From Ophiocordyceps camponoti-saundersi (nom. inval.) (lineage: Eukaryota > Ascomycota > Sordariomycetes > Hypocreales > Ophiocordycipitaceae): a DNA stretch of 64,000 nt. The translations under genes and the position numbers were made by a program. The notes under the pieces are model-generated. The model was given only the letters and a program-made list of their open reading frames with translations. It ran no database searches and was not told the origin of the DNA. Positions 62,755 to 64,000 of this stretch are shown piece after piece. Where the stretch lies: contig PDHQ01000028.1 of NCBI GenBank assembly GCA_003339415.1, positions 62,001 through 126,000 on the forward strand. The letters are read 5' to 3'. Every line of letters begins with the position of its first letter. The stretch's first letter is position 1.

Positions 62755-62803
62755 AGAAGGAAAGGTTTGATGCCTCAAAGTAACAAATACCAAATAGATC
62801 GTG
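62755..62803 (+). repeat. Direct repeat, copy 1
   Basis: Thirty-five bp (62755-62789) match 63365-63399 with two differences, both transitions. A 7-bp insertion (CCAAATA) sits before the continuing match. Origin unknown. Confidence 0.6.
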
Positions 62804-63364
62804 CTCACTTTGACCCTAAGGATAGGTACCTAGGTAGGTAATGATATGTCTTGAAAGAGGGGAGAGGGGGCGTGCCAATCAATGTCCGTAGCTGTACCAA
62901 TCGCGCCTTCCGTAGCAAAGTGTCGTCCCTGCCCATCAAGTTCATTACTAACAACGCAGTTATAGGGGGGTTTAAACCTATCATCTCTCAAAGCCTCATC
63001 AAAGCACCATTTAACCGGCAGAAAAGAATCAGGAATTAAGCCCTCACTAGGCAACGCGGATAGGTATCCGGGCCATCCTTACCTAGCTGTTATAGACGGA
63101 GCCGAACTAACGTAAGTTTAAGGCCACAGAAAGGTCGAAGAAGAAGGCTATCTTAAGGCAGAAGAGGTAAAAGGCCCCTAAGGGTAGCGGCGTAGGTTGC
63201 TGGTCTCGCAGGCAGTCGTCATCGCCGGAGTCAGTCATCACGGCGGGCGTCAGGCAGTCGTAGCAGCAGCAGCGGCAGGCGTGAGCAGATTAGACATTGT
63301 CGTGATCAGAAGAGAAGAAGGTCGTCGCCACAGGCCATTCGGCCCCCTATTTCGGTTACTACAT

Positions 63365-63407
63365 AGAAGGAAAGGTTTAATGCCTCAAAGTAGCAAATAG
63401 GTCGTGC
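63365..63407 (+). repeat. Direct repeat, copy 2
   Basis: Second copy of the repeat at 62755-62803, about 610 bp downstream in the same orientation. It lacks the 7-bp insertion. Confidence 0.6.
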
Positions 63408-64000
63408 AGCTCATGCAAGACGCATCGTGTGCGCCTACTTTAGGCGTAAAGAGCTCGCTTTGGACCGGTATAAACAATCACCTTCTAACCTTGACCATTG
63501 GCAATGTTTCCGAGCTAACTTGCTAAGGTAGTGAGTGGTATGCTTCTCGTGAGTAACCGCTGAGCATTGTTCAAGGGCGACCTCTCGGACGAGCGCTAGC
63601 GAGCGGGCCGCGGATTGGCGCCCGCCACCCTCTACTAAACATTAAATATCCACCCCGTCCATATATCCGTACATTAGTATCTGACTGACCTGGCAAACAT
63701 GGGCTTCAAATGAAGGAACCTCATCAACGCCAATACGAAGGAAGACTGCAACATGGCCGCCTCAAAACGCACCTATCCCTCATCATCGCGGCACCGTTGG
63801 TATCAAAGACATCATGCCAAGTTCCCTCTGAATCCTGGACAACTTGCAACCGCATCGTTCATACTCTCCCAAGTACTCTTCTTTCCGCGTTCCCAACTTA
63901 TCTCCGACTTCCACGTCGCTGCTCGGATGTCTGCGTCTCACTGGGACCGTCTTGTCCCGCCTCAACATCGTGAGGGCGAGCCTTTTTGCGACCGAACCAG

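Larger units (their letters stand above)
61966..64000. other. Right-end region without recognised gene
   Basis: Contains the rnr2 promoter (MCB box, CACGTG at about 62,168), ACAT/ACCT arrays (about 62,690-62,727), one TACGGAGTA (62729-62737) and a short direct repeat (62755-62803 and 63365-63407). A frame at 63710-63973 (87 codons) has no recognisable domain. The composition differs from genic DNA but RIP is not strong. Confidence 0.55.

Noticed and set aside
63710..63973. 87-codon frame at the right end
   Set aside because: No recognisable domain, no supporting splice or neighbour context, and truncated context at the window edge.

Overview
The window is nuclear DNA of a filamentous ascomycete (Pezizomycotina). 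It is probably Sordariomycetes, and Hypocreales is my best guess from general appearance only. The evidence is short introns (about 50-106 nt) with GT(A/G)NGT donors and CTAAC/CTGAC branch points, fungal versions of housekeeping proteins, and intergenic DNA full of ACCT/AGGT and ATGT/ACAT micro-repeats. There is also a sharply bounded AT-rich block in which CpA and TpG are almost absent while CpG persists, the mark of repeat-induced point mutation (RIP). No bacterial, viral or mobile coding gene survives.

Layout: 1-7220 is a RIP-destroyed repeat isochore with no open gene. 7.6-15.4 kb holds a divergent pair, eIF5 (-) and the spliceosomal helicase Cwf11/Aquarius (+). 15.4-20.4 kb is gene-poor and repeat-rich, with a 102-bp MITE-like inverted repeat, very long G/C homopolymers and an assembly gap, and leads into eIF4G (+, to 25.3 kb). 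DNA polymerase alpha (-) fills 26.6-31.25 kb, followed by an unrecognised low-complexity gene (+, 32.0-34.06 kb) with an in-frame UAG near its start. Next come a mitochondrial-type PPR protein (-), an RRM protein (+), Yak1 kinase (-), Pub1/TIA-1 (-), a possible Mediator Med2-like protein (+), a secreted GH5 glycosidase (-) and a two-PH-domain protein (-). The last group is Ncs2/Ctu2 (+), the Oac1 carrier (-), Swd2 (+), SRP9/SRP21 (+) and ribonucleotide reductase small subunit (-, 60.6-62.0 kb). The final 2 kb has no gene I can support.

How the genes work together: this is a core-housekeeping neighbourhood rather than a pathway cluster. It covers translation initiation (eIF5, eIF4G), splicing (Cwf11), replication (Pol1, Rnr2), mRNA binding (Pub1, the RRM protein), tRNA thiolation (Ncs2), protein targeting (SRP9), chromatin and 3'-end processing (Swd2), signalling (Yak1, PH protein) and mitochondrial functions (Oac1, PPR). 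Pol1 and Rnr2, both S-phase genes 30 kb apart, each carry ACGCGT (MCB) boxes shortly upstream of the ATG. All exon structures were worked out by hand from reading frames and splice signals, and phases were checked at every junction.

Most worth a second look: pure G or C runs of up to 86 nt between genes (two regions also contain the assembly gaps), a 9-mer TACGGAGTA/TACTCCGTA found seven times, only between genes, three stop-free introns whose length is a multiple of three, the MITE-like element, and the UAG-interrupted gene.
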